64,000 bases of DNA, from NCBI GenBank assembly GCA_964468185.1, contig CAYXTR010000001.1:272510-336509 (forward strand). The letters are read 5' to 3'. Made by a program: the position numbers and the translations under genes. Positions 63,929 through 64,000 of the stretch are shown in pieces (the stretch's first letter is position 1; the number at the start of each line of letters is the position of its first letter). The DNA comes from JANQFV01 sp964468185. GTDB taxonomy: Bacteria > Planctomycetota > Phycisphaerae > UBA1845 > Fen-1342. Under the pieces are notes generated by a model. That model did no database searches, was not told the origin of the DNA, and saw only the letters and a program-made list of their open reading frames with translations.

Positions 63929-64000
63929 GGCTCTGGTCCTTGGAGGCACCGGTTACAAACCAATACTGTCCGGCACGTTGATTGCTAATCCTAACACAAT

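Overview
The window is high-GC DNA from a Gram-negative-type bacterium. Indications are an RND efflux pump with its adaptor, several SPOR-like or lipobox lipoproteins, and an ECF sigma/anti-sigma pair. Short lipoprotein-like genes with a Gly-Cys signal end, a 'bacterial archaeo-eukaryotic release factor' homologue and an N-type ATPase operon would fit Planctomycetota or a related environmental phylum. This is inference; no rRNA or other marker settles it. A parS-like centromere site near 62.9 kb suggests that end lies in the origin-proximal part of a chromosome.

Layout. 1-10.7 kb is mostly minus strand: a membrane-anchored metallophosphoesterase with coaD, a GT39-like membrane protein with rdgB, a lipoprotein and rph, a nucleotide-sugar dehydrogenase, an ECF sigma factor/anti-sigma/Pro-rich exported protein operon, and an HD-domain protein. 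10.7-14 kb holds three very short exported proteins in two small transcription units with recognisable promoters and terminator hairpins, a TPR/SPOR lipoprotein and mtnA. 14-17 kb is a lutABC lactate-oxidation operon. 16.8-22.3 kb carries a TPR protein, a small lipoprotein and a triple-rhodanese/sufS/sufE sulfur-transfer cluster. 23.4-23.9 kb is a decayed IS5-type transposase remnant.

22.4-58 kb reads as one functional island. It contains a SagB-like nitroreductase, a secreted thioredoxin-fold-like protein, a complete nine-gene N-ATPase operon (atpDCQRBEFAG), DUF1269 plus CopB, a GH100-like/adaptor/RND operon, UPF0182, dodecin-polX-ligA, a diheme peroxidase-like cytochrome, fpg, DUF72, a rhodanese-OsmC-PfpI-antiporter operon, a CBS protein, a PAS/GAF histidine kinase with a NarL-type regulator, and a baeRF protein. 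It is followed by an (alpha/alpha)6-type glycosidase, a GT4 glycosyltransferase and a Pfk-2-like sugar kinase.

The main discovery is a shared operator in that island: five-base half-sites of the form KTYAS (GTTAC, TTCAG, GTCAG and variants) repeated head-to-tail every 11 bp, usually four in 38 bp. They lie about 60-130 bp upstream of the start codon of at least nine transcription units and always face the gene in the same orientation. At two units a good -10 box lies 21-22 bp downstream. This is the geometry of an OmpR/PhoB-type response-regulator box. It ties the N-ATPase, metal efflux, DNA repair, redox and carbohydrate genes into what looks like one stress or energy-limitation regulon. The regulator itself is not identifiable in the window.
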